Shown here piece by piece: positions 1 to 6,098 of a stretch of DNA of 7,836 nt. The notes under the pieces were generated by a model that saw only the letters and a program-made list of their open reading frames with translations, searched no databases and was not told the origin of the DNA. This DNA is from an uncultured Eubacteriales bacterium (GTDB lineage: Bacteria; Bacillota_A; Clostridia; Christensenellales; Aristaeellaceae). The stretch's first letter is position 1. Every line of letters begins with the position of its first letter. The DNA lies in NCBI GenBank assembly GCA_900553645.1, contig USEE01000055.1, forward strand, positions 1 through 7,836, written 5' to 3'. The translations under genes were made by a program, and so were the position numbers.

Positions 1-942
1 GACAACCTTGCCCTTCATGATGTCACCGGGATGGATCTGTACCATCGTTTTTTCAAACGCGGCCTCGAAATCCGGCTCTTCCTGCGGGGCAGTCTCCAGG
101 ACAACGTCCTGCTTCTCAATGTCGTTCATGCGTGCAGCAACCTCCTTAAATGTGCCATCCGGCGTGCTTGCGCCGGCTGTTATGCCGATTATACCCCACG
201 GGCCGGCCCATTTTTCAGGGAGGTCACGCGCGGTTTCGACCCATATCGTATTCGTGCGGGCGCGGCAGATTTCGTATAGCTCGCGCGTATTCGCGCTGCC
301 CTTGCCGCCGACGACAATCATCATGTCCGCACGGGAAGCCAGCTCCATCGCCTCGCGCTGTCTTTCGCGCGATGTGGAGCAGACCGTATTTCGGCTGGTT
401 AAATCGGGAATGCGGGTTTCAAGCAGCGCCCTTACGCGCTCGAAACGCTCGCTTTCGCAGGTAGTCTGCGCGACCAGAAGCGCCCTTTGCATTTCCGGCA
501 GCGCGGCCGCCTCGGTTTCGTCGGCCACGACGTAGCTTTGTCTGCACCAGCCGCAGGTGCCTATCACTTCGGGATGCGTGCGCTTGCCCACCACGATAAC
601 CGGCGCGCCGCATTCGTTTGAATAATTGCGTACCAATTCGTGTATGCGCGCAACAAATGGGCATGTAAGGTCAAGCACCTCGTGCCCGAGGCTTTTAAGT
701 TCCTCCAGCACATCGGGCGTGACCCCGTGCGAGCGAATCGCCACTTTAGGCGTATCCGCCTCCTCAGGCGTATCAACCGGGTGCGCGCCGCGCTTTTCCA
801 GCGCCTCGACCGCCTGCCGGTTGTGCATCAGTTCGCCCAGCGTGCAGATAGTCTCGCCCTTATCGAGTTCGCGTTCTACGGACTCGACCGCGCGCCTTAC
901 GCCAAAGCAGAAGCCCGCGCTCTTAGCGATAACGACCTTCAC
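1..942 (-). CDS. ispH: IspH (HMBPP reductase) fused to S1 RNA-binding domain, C-terminus cut by window edge
   Basis: IspH reduces 4-hydroxy-3-methylbut-2-enyl diphosphate to IPP and DMAPP, the last step of the MEP isoprenoid pathway, using a [4Fe-4S] cluster. The 314 visible residues carry the three cluster cysteines: Cys12 (AGFCFGV), Cys94 (DLTCPF) and Cys188 (NTVCST). Family positions are also present: His40, His72, His123-Pro-Glu125, GSANT (215-219) and ITAGASTPD (254-262). After about residue 276 an acidic linker (roughly 279-300) leads to HPGDIMKGKVV, which reads as the first strand of an S1 repeat, so this is the bifunctional IspH/S1 form known from Clostridia. The rest lies beyond base 1. 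The GTG start is chosen because AGGGAGGG (948-955) lies 5 bases upstream and the protein begins exactly where IspH should. It is the last visible gene of the minus-strand operon, 122 bases after plsC. IspH identity is very secure; the S1 fusion rests on about 15 residues plus family knowledge. Confidence 0.95.
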   Translation of the reverse strand, partial: MKVVIAKSAGFCFGVRRAVESVERELDKGETICTLGELMHNRQAVEALEKRGAHPVDTPEEADTPKVAIRSHGVTPDVLEELKSLGHEVLDLTCPFVARIHELVRNYSNECGAPVIVVGKRTHPEVIGTCGWCRQSYVVADETEAAALPEMQRALLVAQTTCESERFERVRALLETRIPDLTSRNTVCSTSRERQREAMELASRADMMIVVGGKGSANTRELYEICRARTNTIWVETARDLPEKWAGPWGIIGITAGASTPDGTFKEVAARMNDIEKQDVVLETAPQEEPDFEAAFEKTMVQIHPGDIMKGKVV

Positions 943-980
943 ACGATCCCTCCCTGATATAGTGCCCTGCATATGGACAC
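939..980 (-). other. Possible 13-codon upstream ORF overlapping the ispH start
   Basis: A GTG-initiated frame reads MSICRALYQGGIV and stops at TGA (941-939), overlapping the ispH GTG (942-940) in a GTGA arrangement typical of translational coupling. It is preceded by AGGTGA (990-985), a good match to the distal part of the anti-Shine-Dalgarno complement, 4 bases from the GTG. The frame also contains the ispH ribosome site. A longer version could start at ATG 1022 (27 residues), but that ATG has no properly spaced ribosome site. No homology is recognisable. It could be a leader peptide, a coupling device or chance. Confidence 0.3.
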
Positions 981-982
981 TA
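960..982 (-). promoter_or_regulatory. Hairpin in the ispH leader, just upstream of the ribosome site
   Basis: On the minus strand TAGTGTCC (982-975) can pair with GGGCACTA (967-960) around a 7-base loop. This gives an 8-pair stem with one G-U pair. It ends 4 bases before the AGGGAGGG ribosome site of ispH and includes the start codon of the putative 13-codon upstream frame. No U-tract follows, so it is not an intrinsic terminator. A role in translation or mRNA processing is inference. Confidence 0.4.
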
Positions 983-1064
983 CTTCACCTTTCTTGCGTA
1001 TATTCGCGCTTATCCCTGTCATATCCTGCAATCCGGCGCCAAAAAGTTTGTTAATTTTCGATTA

Positions 1065-1673
1065 TTAGGCGTTTTTAGCGCTTTTTCTTGCTGCTTTCAG
1101 CGAATTCACGCGCTTTCCGACTTCGGCGCTTACTTCATTTATCAATTCCTTGCTTATTCTGCCGCCCGGCTTTTCGGGCTTGAACGGCTCGCCTATGTCG
1201 ATGTACATGCGTCTAAACAGCCGATAAGGCCCTTCGATATGCACCGGCACTATCGTCGCGCTCGAGCGCAGTGCGATCATTCCCACGCCGCCCGCGACCT
1301 CGAACGACGCGTCATCCTTTACGCGCGTGCCCTGCGGGAATATGCCTACCACGCCGCCGTCCGCGCTAGAAAGTATCTCAAGGCTTTTGCGTATAGCAGT
1401 CACGTCCGCGCCGCCGCGGTCGACCGGGAACGCGCCCAGCGCCTCCATAAGCTTTTTTAGCAGCGGGTTCTTAAACAGTTCCTTCTTGGCCATGTAATGT
1501 ATCTGCCGGTCGAATACGCCGCCCAGAATCAGCACGTCCCAGTTGGATATGTGGTTGCTGACCACGATAACCGGGCCTTCTGGCAGTTTCCGCGTACCGG
1601 TTATCTGTACGCGGAATATCACCGCAAGCAAGAACTTCGCCAATACCTTGCCAATCTTATACGTCAGCGTCAT
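1065..1673 (-). CDS. plsC: 1-acyl-sn-glycerol-3-phosphate acyltransferase
   Basis: This enzyme acylates lysophosphatidic acid to phosphatidic acid at the inner face of the membrane, a central step in phospholipid synthesis. The 202-residue protein has the acyltransferase blocks in order: NHISNWD with the catalytic His41-x4-Asp46 pair, FPVDRGG (82-88), the substrate loop FPQGTR (112-117) and IVPVHIEG (141-148). A hydrophobic stretch at about 10-22 fits membrane association. The loop has Gln where the textbook motif has Glu (FPEGTR). This may be a subfamily variant. The start overlaps the end of cmk by 17 bases and has GGAGG (1687-1683) 9 bases upstream, so the two are probably translationally coupled. 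The gene ends in tandem TAA TAA stops. The family call is firm; the exact acyl acceptor is assumed from the family and from its place beside cmk and ispH. Confidence 0.92.
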   Translation of the reverse strand: MTLTYKIGKVLAKFLLAVIFRVQITGTRKLPEGPVIVVSNHISNWDVLILGGVFDRQIHYMAKKELFKNPLLKKLMEALGAFPVDRGGADVTAIRKSLEILSSADGGVVGIFPQGTRVKDDASFEVAGGVGMIALRSSATIVPVHIEGPYRLFRRMYIDIGEPFKPEKPGGRISKELINEVSAEVGKRVNSLKAARKSAKNA

Positions 1674-2343
1674 CGGCCTTCGCCTCCGCTTTATTCACGT
1701 ACTTCATTATTGCAGCCACAACTTCAGGGATGGTCATGTCGCTCGAATCCACCAGATGCGCGTCGTCCGCGCGCCTGAGCGGGCTTATCGCGCGGTTCAT
1801 GTCGCGCTCGTCGCGCTCGCATACCTCGCGCAGCACCGCGTCGTAGTCGGCATTTTGGCCTTTTTCCTTTAGCTGATCCACGCGCCTTTGCGCGCGCACC
1901 TTAGGCGATGCGGTCAGGTATATCTTGACCTCGGCGTTCGGCAGCACCTGCGTGCCTATGTCGCGGCCGTCCATAATCACGTTGCCGCTTGCCGCCAGCG
2001 CGCGCTGTTTATCCAGCAGCCATGCGCGCACCACCGGCAGTGCCGATACGTGCGAAGCCGCGTCGCCGACATCCTGCCTGCGGAGCGTTTCGGTCACATT
2101 TTCGCCGTCCAGCAATATCACCGGCGCGCCGTTGACCGAGCAGTACACCTCCAGCGCCGTATTATCGAGTATGGCCGCAAGCGCGCTTTCCTCGTCCAGC
2201 GGCGCGCCCAGGCGCATTGCCTTTAAGCCAATCGCGCGGTACATCGCGCCCGTGTCCAGATACGCAAAGCCCAGCTTTGCCGCAAGTCCTCTTGATATTT
2301 CCGACTTACCCGCGCCTGCGGGGCCGTCGATGGCAATCATCAT
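1657..2343 (-). CDS. cmk: Cytidylate kinase
   Basis: Cmk phosphorylates CMP and dCMP with ATP in the cytosol, supplying pyrimidine nucleotides for RNA, DNA and CDP-lipid synthesis. The 228-residue length fits the family. Visible motifs are the P-loop GPAGAGKS (7-14), YLDTGAMYRA (28-37), the CMP-binding region around DVGDAAS (91-97), GRDIGTQVLPNAEVKIYLTA (126-145), the arginine-rich lid ending in RAISPL (184-189) and the C-terminal DAHLVDSSDMTIPE (194-207). The first of two adjacent ATG codons is used because GGAGG (2358-2354) sits 10 bases upstream of it. It begins 22 bases after the Nudix stop and its end overlaps plsC by 17 bases. The cmk-plsC-ispH order is the usual clostridial cluster and supports the call. 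Confidence 0.97.
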   Translation of the reverse strand: MMIAIDGPAGAGKSEISRGLAAKLGFAYLDTGAMYRAIGLKAMRLGAPLDEESALAAILDNTALEVYCSVNGAPVILLDGENVTETLRRQDVGDAASHVSALPVVRAWLLDKQRALAASGNVIMDGRDIGTQVLPNAEVKIYLTASPKVRAQRRVDQLKEKGQNADYDAVLREVCERDERDMNRAISPLRRADDAHLVDSSDMTIPEVVAAIMKYVNKAEAKADDADV

Positions 2344-2365
2344 TTTGACTTATCCTCCCCTGTTC

Positions 2366-2899
2366 TTACGCGCCGCGCGCTATGTCGGCTATCGCCGCGT
2401 AAAACGCTTCTTTGTACGCCTTCATATGCTCGACCGTCGAACCGGCCATGTCGCCATTTCGCATCATGCGTTCCAGCTCGTCAAGGCTTACCCAGCGCGC
2501 GTCGCTGGTTTCGCCCGGCTGCAGCTTTATGCCCGACGTGTCCTTCACATGCGCGATGAAGTTGTCGCCGAAAAAGGGCGGCACCTTGGCTGTGCCCAAG
2601 AAATGCACGTCCGCGCGCGCGACCTTAATGCCGGTTTCTTCATATAATTCGCGCATTACCGCCGCGACCGGCTCCTCGCCGTGCATAAGGTGGCCGCCCG
2701 TGTTTTCCCACTTGCCGGGGGCGTAGCGCTTTTTCATACTGCGCTTTGTGATTAGCAGTCTGCCCTTGTCATCCACTATCCATATGCCCACTGCGACTAT
2801 AAACTCGCCCGGTTCGAGCGGCTCATCGCGGCGTTTGGTGTAGCCCATCGGCCTGCGCTCGCCGTCGTATATGTCCAATATTTCTTCGTTTTCAGTCAT
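2366..2899 (-). CDS. Nudix hydrolase, IDI/YfcD-like layout
   Basis: Nudix proteins hydrolyse nucleoside diphosphates linked to another group. This 177-residue protein carries a complete Nudix box: Gly69-x5-Glu75-x7-Arg83-Glu-Leu-x-Glu-Glu-x-Gly-Ile91, with all metal-binding glutamates present. The N-terminal YDGERRPMGYTKR (11-23) and the core GIWIVDDKGRLLITKRS (38-54) resemble Nudix proteins annotated as isopentenyl-diphosphate isomerase-like. The perfect catalytic box argues for a pyrophosphohydrolase rather than a true isomerase. Its ATG directly follows the TGA of the flavoprotein gene with no base between, and AGGAG (2913-2909) lies 9 bases upstream inside that gene, so translation is probably coupled. 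Its substrate cannot be read from the sequence. Confidence 0.88.
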   Translation of the reverse strand: MTENEEILDIYDGERRPMGYTKRRDEPLEPGEFIVAVGIWIVDDKGRLLITKRSMKKRYAPGKWENTGGHLMHGEEPVAAVMRELYEETGIKVARADVHFLGTAKVPPFFGDNFIAHVKDTSGIKLQPGETSDARWVSLDELERMMRNGDMAGSTVEHMKAYKEAFYAAIADIARGA

Positions 2900-4150
2900 T
2901 CAGCCCTGCTCCTGCACCCATTCGGCCGCGCACTGTCCCGCCAGCGCGCCGGTTGAAAAGGCTATTTGCAAATTAAAGCCGCCGGTCAGCGCGTCCACGT
3001 CCAGCATCTCGCCCGCCGCGAACATTCCGGGCAGTTTCTTTATCATAAGCGTTGAGGGATTGACCTCCTTGACGCTCAGTCCGCCGCGCGTGATTATCGC
3101 CTCGGCAAAGCCGCGCGTGCCCTTCACTGTAAGCGGAACCGCCTTCAAAAACTCGGCCAGCTCGCGCAACTGCTTTTTATTCAGCTGATAGGCGGGAACG
3201 AGCGGGTTCAGTCCGCTGAGTTCAGCCATAACAGGAGCCATCGCGCGCGGCATAAGCGCCTCCAGCATACTCTTCAGCTGTCTGCGCCCCGCGGCCTCGA
3301 TTTCGCGCTCCAGCCTGAGCACAAGCGCGTCCACGCTCAGTGCGGGCTTTAAGTCTATGAACAGCTTGCTCCCGGCGGGCTGTGCGCTCATATAGCTTGA
3401 GGCAGACAGCGCCAGCGGGCCGCTTATGCCGAAGTGCGTGAACAGCATCTCGCCCTGCTCGCTGAACGCGGGCTTTTTGCCCTCGCCTAAACGCAGATTT
3501 ACATTCTTTAGCGATATGCCTGTCAGCTCGCTCGGCCACGTTTCTGCCGTCTCGATTGGCACCAGCGCAGGGCGAAGCGGCTCGACCGCCAGCCCCAGCT
3601 TCTCCATGAGCCTTGCGCCGAAGCCATCCGAACCCGTGGAAGGATAGCTTGCGCCGCCCATGCACACGATGAGCGCCTTAAATTCCATATTGCCGCCCGG
3701 TACGCTTACACGCCAGAGCTGCTTGTCATCGTCAAACTCAACGCTCGTCACGCGCGCATCGAACATCAGCTTCACGCTCAGGCGGCGCAATTCGCGCTCG
3801 AAGGCGCGCGTCACGTCGCTGGCGTGATCGGACTCGGGGAACACGCGCCCGCCGCGCTCGACCTTGGTAGGCACGCCCTGCGACTCGATAAAGTCGATAA
3901 GCGATTGATTATCGAAAAAATCCAGCGCTGAATACAGAAAGCGCGGATTGCGCGGCACGTTCATCAAAAACTCCTGACCCGCGGCCACGTTGGTCATATT
4001 GCACCGGCCTTTGCCGGTTATGTATACCTTTTTGCCCAGCTTTTCATTGCGCTCGATCAGCGTAACATTGCCGCCCGCGCGCGCGGCGAAAACCGCAGCC
4101 GCCATGCCCGCCGCGCCGCCGCCTATTATACCTATATTACAATTGCTCAT
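2900..4150 (-). CDS. HI0933/BaiN-family FAD flavoprotein
   Basis: This is a 416-residue two-dinucleotide-binding flavoprotein. It shows the FAD-binding GGGAAGM (10-16) with Glu33 at the end of the second strand, the family signature GKGRCNMTN (47-55), GGRVFPESDHASDV (100-113), GGASYPSTGSDG (165-176), TRGGLSVKEV (354-363) and the C-terminal FAAGEMLDVDALTGGFNLQ (377-395). From memory, family members include BaiN, a bile-acid dehydro-intermediate reductase of Clostridium scindens, and E. coli YhiN/RdsA, linked to dihydrouridine in 23S rRNA. The rRNA role suits this housekeeping setting next to an S1-domain gene, but that is inference. I use the ATG at 4150, which lies 1 base after the regulator's stop, has AAGGA (4166-4162) 11 bases upstream and starts right before the GxGxxG strand. 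An in-frame ATG at 4180 would add 10 non-conserved residues and overlap the regulator. Confidence 0.92.
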   Translation of the reverse strand: MSNCNIGIIGGGAAGMAAAVFAARAGGNVTLIERNEKLGKKVYITGKGRCNMTNVAAGQEFLMNVPRNPRFLYSALDFFDNQSLIDFIESQGVPTKVERGGRVFPESDHASDVTRAFERELRRLSVKLMFDARVTSVEFDDDKQLWRVSVPGGNMEFKALIVCMGGASYPSTGSDGFGARLMEKLGLAVEPLRPALVPIETAETWPSELTGISLKNVNLRLGEGKKPAFSEQGEMLFTHFGISGPLALSASSYMSAQPAGSKLFIDLKPALSVDALVLRLEREIEAAGRRQLKSMLEALMPRAMAPVMAELSGLNPLVPAYQLNKKQLRELAEFLKAVPLTVKGTRGFAEAIITRGGLSVKEVNPSTLMIKKLPGMFAAGEMLDVDALTGGFNLQIAFSTGALAGQCAAEWVQEQG

Positions 4151-4151
4151 A

Positions 4152-5018
4152 TCAGGACTTTTCCTTGCCCAGGAACACATGGTAGTTGTCCCATATGCCC
4201 TCCAGCGTCTGAAGCCGCCTTGCGACCTCGTCGCGCTTGCTCAGGCCCATTGCGACCAGCAGCGCGTTTATCAGCGACAGCGGCGCGGCCAGCGAGTCCA
4301 CGAACGACGCCATATCCGACTTGGCCATCAGGCAGTAGTCCGACAGCGCGTGCAGCGGCGACATGGGGCCGTCGGTGATCGCGACCAGCTTGGCGTTGCG
4401 GCTGTGCGCAAACTCCATCGCCTCGACCGTGCGCGACGCGTAGCGCGGGAATGATATGCAGATCAGCACGTCGTTTTCGCCGATGCGGCTGAGCTGTTCA
4501 AATATATCGGACATGCCCGATGTAACGACGGTCACGCTGTCCGACACAAACTTCATATAAAATCCCATAAATTCGGCCAGGGGCGCGCTGGAACGCAGGC
4601 CGAGTATATAGATGTGATTGGCACTTCGCAGAGTCTCTACCACGTTATCGAACATATGCTCGTCGTTTATGTCGATGGTGTTGCGTATATTCTGCATATC
4701 GGCCTTCAGCACGCGGCTGAGTACCATCGACTGGGGCATTTCGGCCGACATTTCAAACCGCTGCGACGCGGTAAGCCGGTGGCGTATGAGTTCCTGCAGC
4801 GCCTTTTGCAGCTGCGGATAGCCGTCGTAGCCCAGCGCGTCGGCAAAGCGAACAACTGTCGATTCGCTCACACCCACATACTCGCCCAGCTTGGATGCCT
4901 TCATGAAGGCTGCCTTGTCGTAATGCGCCACGATGTATTCCGCGATGCGCTTATGGCTTTTGGACAGCTTGCGGCCCGACTGGTTGAGTCGCTGGATCAG
5001 TTCCTGTGTCTCCTGCAT
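4152..5018 (-). CDS. MurR/RpiR-family transcriptional regulator (HTH + SIS)
   Basis: Regulators of this family sense phosphosugars through a SIS domain and bind DNA through an N-terminal RpiR-type helix-turn-helix. In this 288-residue protein the first 80 residues form the HTH domain, with KLSKSHKRIAEYIV (17-30) and ASKLGEYVGVSESTVVRFAD (41-60). The SIS domain covers about 130-255, with IYILGLRSSAPLAEF (136-150), LICISFPRYASRTVEAME (185-202) and LVAITDGPMSPLHALSD (211-227). The start has AAGGAG (5034-5029) 10 bases upstream. It lies about 79 bases below a predicted promoter and is the first gene of the run leading to cmk, plsC and ispH. No sugar transporter or sugar enzyme is adjacent, so its ligand is unknown. 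It may control its own operon or a distant regulon. Confidence 0.93.
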   Translation of the reverse strand: MQETQELIQRLNQSGRKLSKSHKRIAEYIVAHYDKAAFMKASKLGEYVGVSESTVVRFADALGYDGYPQLQKALQELIRHRLTASQRFEMSAEMPQSMVLSRVLKADMQNIRNTIDINDEHMFDNVVETLRSANHIYILGLRSSAPLAEFMGFYMKFVSDSVTVVTSGMSDIFEQLSRIGENDVLICISFPRYASRTVEAMEFAHSRNAKLVAITDGPMSPLHALSDYCLMAKSDMASFVDSLAAPLSLINALLVAMGLSKRDEVARRLQTLEGIWDNYHVFLGKEKS

Positions 5019-5043
5019 TTTGCTTTTACTCCTTGCGGTACGG

Positions 5044-5069
5044 CGCGCACCCTCACGCAGGCGTGCGCG
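5044..5069. promoter_or_regulatory. Inverted repeat in the regulator leader, possible operator or hairpin
   Basis: CGCGCAC (5044-5050) and GTGCGCG (5063-5069) form a perfect 7-base inverted repeat with a 12-base spacer. Nested inside and overlapping it is CACGCAGGCGTG (5054-5065), itself a near-perfect palindrome. The repeat lies downstream of the predicted transcription start and ends about 10 bases before the ribosome site. It could be an autoregulatory operator for the RpiR-type protein or an mRNA hairpin. The region is GC-rich, so chance pairing is possible. Confidence 0.35.
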
Positions 5070-5103
5070 TTAATATAATCGGCTTATGCGCCGTGTTAAT
5101 GCT

Positions 5104-5132
5104 ATTATACCGCGCGGGGCGCTCGTTTGCAA
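5104..5132 (-). promoter_or_regulatory. Sigma-A-type promoter for the regulator-cmk-plsC-ispH operon
   Basis: Read on the minus strand, TTGCAA (5132-5127) and a perfect TATAAT (5109-5104) are separated by 17 bases. Transcription would start near 5097, leaving a leader of about 79 bases before the regulator's ATG at 5018. No other equally good promoter was seen inside the operon. The -35 element matches the consensus at 4 of 6 positions. Confidence 0.7.
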
Positions 5133-5219
5133 GCAATTCGGCATTCTTTTCGTCGAAATCCTGCAAATTTTCGGTTTGAAAAGGCCATATACGCCCTTAA
5201 TTGCCATTTATGCAGTGCT

Positions 5220-5921
5220 TCATTCATGATTGTGCGTCCAGTTTGTATCGATTACCGTATAAATCGCATAACCTTTATTCAGCATATCGCGATCGCTCCC
5301 CGGCGCGCAGGGCGAGTAGAAACCGCCTGCATTATATGTAAGTACGCCGTCCTGTTCGCCGGTAAATTCAATTTTCGTATGCCTGTCCAGCGCGCCCGTG
5401 TCAGCTTCTACTAAGTCTTTCGGCTCGCCCATGGGCACGTTAAGGCTTAAAAAGCAGCCGCACGGCAATCCCGCCATAACCATGTCGATAGCCTTGCGGG
5501 TATAGCGCAGCGTGGGCGCAAAATCCGTATTTCCGCCGTGCGTGGACACGGCCAGCGCGTTTACGCCCTGCATACACGCCTCAGCCGCCGCGCCCATCGT
5601 GCCCGAATAGTGCACGTCCATCGCGGCGTTGTAGCCATCGTTTATGCCGCTTATCACCAGATCGACCTTGCCGCCCGCCAGCGCGCCCAGCCCCATTATC
5701 GCGCAGTCGGCGGGAGTGCCGTCCACTGCAAACGCCCGCGCGCCGCCGCGCTGTACCCTGCGCGCGGTCATCGTTCCGCCCAGCGAGATCGAATGAGAAA
5801 AGCCGCTGCGCTGGCGCGAAGGCGCACAGACAATCACCTCATGCTCATTGCAGAATTCATCGTAAAGCGCCCATATGCCGGGCGCGTCTATTCCATCGTC
5901 GTTTACAAGCAGTATGCGCAT
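5220..5921 (-). CDS. surE: 5'/3'-nucleotidase SurE
   Basis: SurE is a metal-dependent phosphatase acting on nucleoside monophosphates in the cytosol. The 233-residue protein has the family motifs in order: LLVNDDG (4-10) with metal ligands Asp8 and Asp9, APSRQRSG (33-40) with Ser39, FAVDGTPADC (64-73), VISGINDGYN (89-98) with Asn94, and HYSGTMGAA (105-113). I chose the ATG at 5921, giving MRILLVNDDG, because GAGGTG (5933-5928) lies 6 bases upstream. The GTG at 5930 is inside that ribosome site. It has its own promoter, and the next gene on the strand (the regulator) starts 201 bases further on with another promoter. No convincing intrinsic terminator is visible after the stop, so read-through into the operon is possible. 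Confidence 0.96.
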   Translation of the reverse strand: MRILLVNDDGIDAPGIWALYDEFCNEHEVIVCAPSRQRSGFSHSISLGGTMTARRVQRGGARAFAVDGTPADCAIMGLGALAGGKVDLVISGINDGYNAAMDVHYSGTMGAAAEACMQGVNALAVSTHGGNTDFAPTLRYTRKAIDMVMAGLPCGCFLSLNVPMGEPKDLVEADTGALDRHTKIEFTGEQDGVLTYNAGGFYSPCAPGSDRDMLNKGYAIYTVIDTNWTHNHE

Positions 5922-5939
5922 TATTATCACCTCAGTATT

Positions 5940-5968
5940 ATTCTATCAGCGCGCGCACGCTTTGACAA
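5940..5968 (-). promoter_or_regulatory. surE promoter
   Basis: On the minus strand TTGTCA (5968-5963) and TAGAAT (5945-5940) are 17 bases apart, each matching the sigma-A consensus at 5 of 6 positions. The predicted start near 5933 leaves a very short leader of about 12 bases that begins almost at the GAGGTG ribosome site. It diverges from the promoter at 6019-6047. Confidence 0.72.
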
Positions 5969-6018
5969 TATGCGCATGGCTGTCTTAAAAAAATGTCGGC
6001 TTTCTTTTAATTTTACTA

Positions 6019-6047
6019 TGGAAATTGTTATTGTGATGATGTATAAT
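6019..6047 (+). promoter_or_regulatory. Promoter for the ADP-ribosylglycohydrolase-family gene
   Basis: TGGAAA (6019-6024) and a perfect TATAAT (6042-6047) are spaced by 17 bases. Upstream, about 6001-6018 is almost purely A/T, like an UP element. Predicted transcription start is near 6054, giving a leader of about 45 bases that ends in GGAGGG (6085-6090). Confidence 0.62.
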
Positions 6048-6060
6048 ACGGGCGTATACA
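6040..6060. promoter_or_regulatory. Palindromes over the -10 region, possible operator
   Basis: TGTATA (6040-6045) and TATACA (6055-6060) form an inverted repeat over the -10 box. Inside it ATACG-GG-CGTAT (6046-6057) is a second palindrome. Both cover the -10 box and the predicted start site, where a repressor would block transcription. The arms are short, so this remains tentative. Confidence 0.3.
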
Positions 6061-6098
6061 TTGAGCTGATTCCGGCTCTCTATCGGAGGGATTCAAAC

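Noticed and set aside
8..1054. Several plus-strand frames opposite ispH
   Set aside because: The minus strand encodes a complete run of IspH motifs here. The plus frames are Ser/Arg/Ala-rich shadows without ribosome sites or families.
983..1064. Separate promoter for ispH in the gap after plsC
   Set aside because: TTGCAG (1031-1026) has no -10 box at 16-18 bases; other hexamer pairs match too poorly.
4151..4180. Earlier ATG for the BaiN-like flavoprotein at 4180
   Set aside because: It adds 10 residues with no family similarity and overlaps the regulator. The ATG at 4150 directly precedes the FAD-binding strand.
5071..5079. TATAAT on the plus strand at 5074-5079
   Set aside because: No -35 partner at proper spacing and no plus-strand gene downstream before 6099.
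5181..5198. Possible terminator after surE (AAGG...CCTT followed by TTTT on the minus strand)
   Set aside because: Only 4 uninterrupted base pairs and a mismatch inside; too weak to call.
5922..5930. GTG start for surE at 5930
   Set aside because: This GTG forms part of the GAGGTG ribosome site, and SurE proteins begin MRILLVNDDG, matching the ATG at 5921.
5538..6098. A 187-codon upstream extension of the ADP-ribosylglycohydrolase-family frame
   Set aside because: It runs antisense through surE and across the promoter region. The ATG at 6099 has a well-spaced GGAGGG and lies downstream of a TATAAT box.
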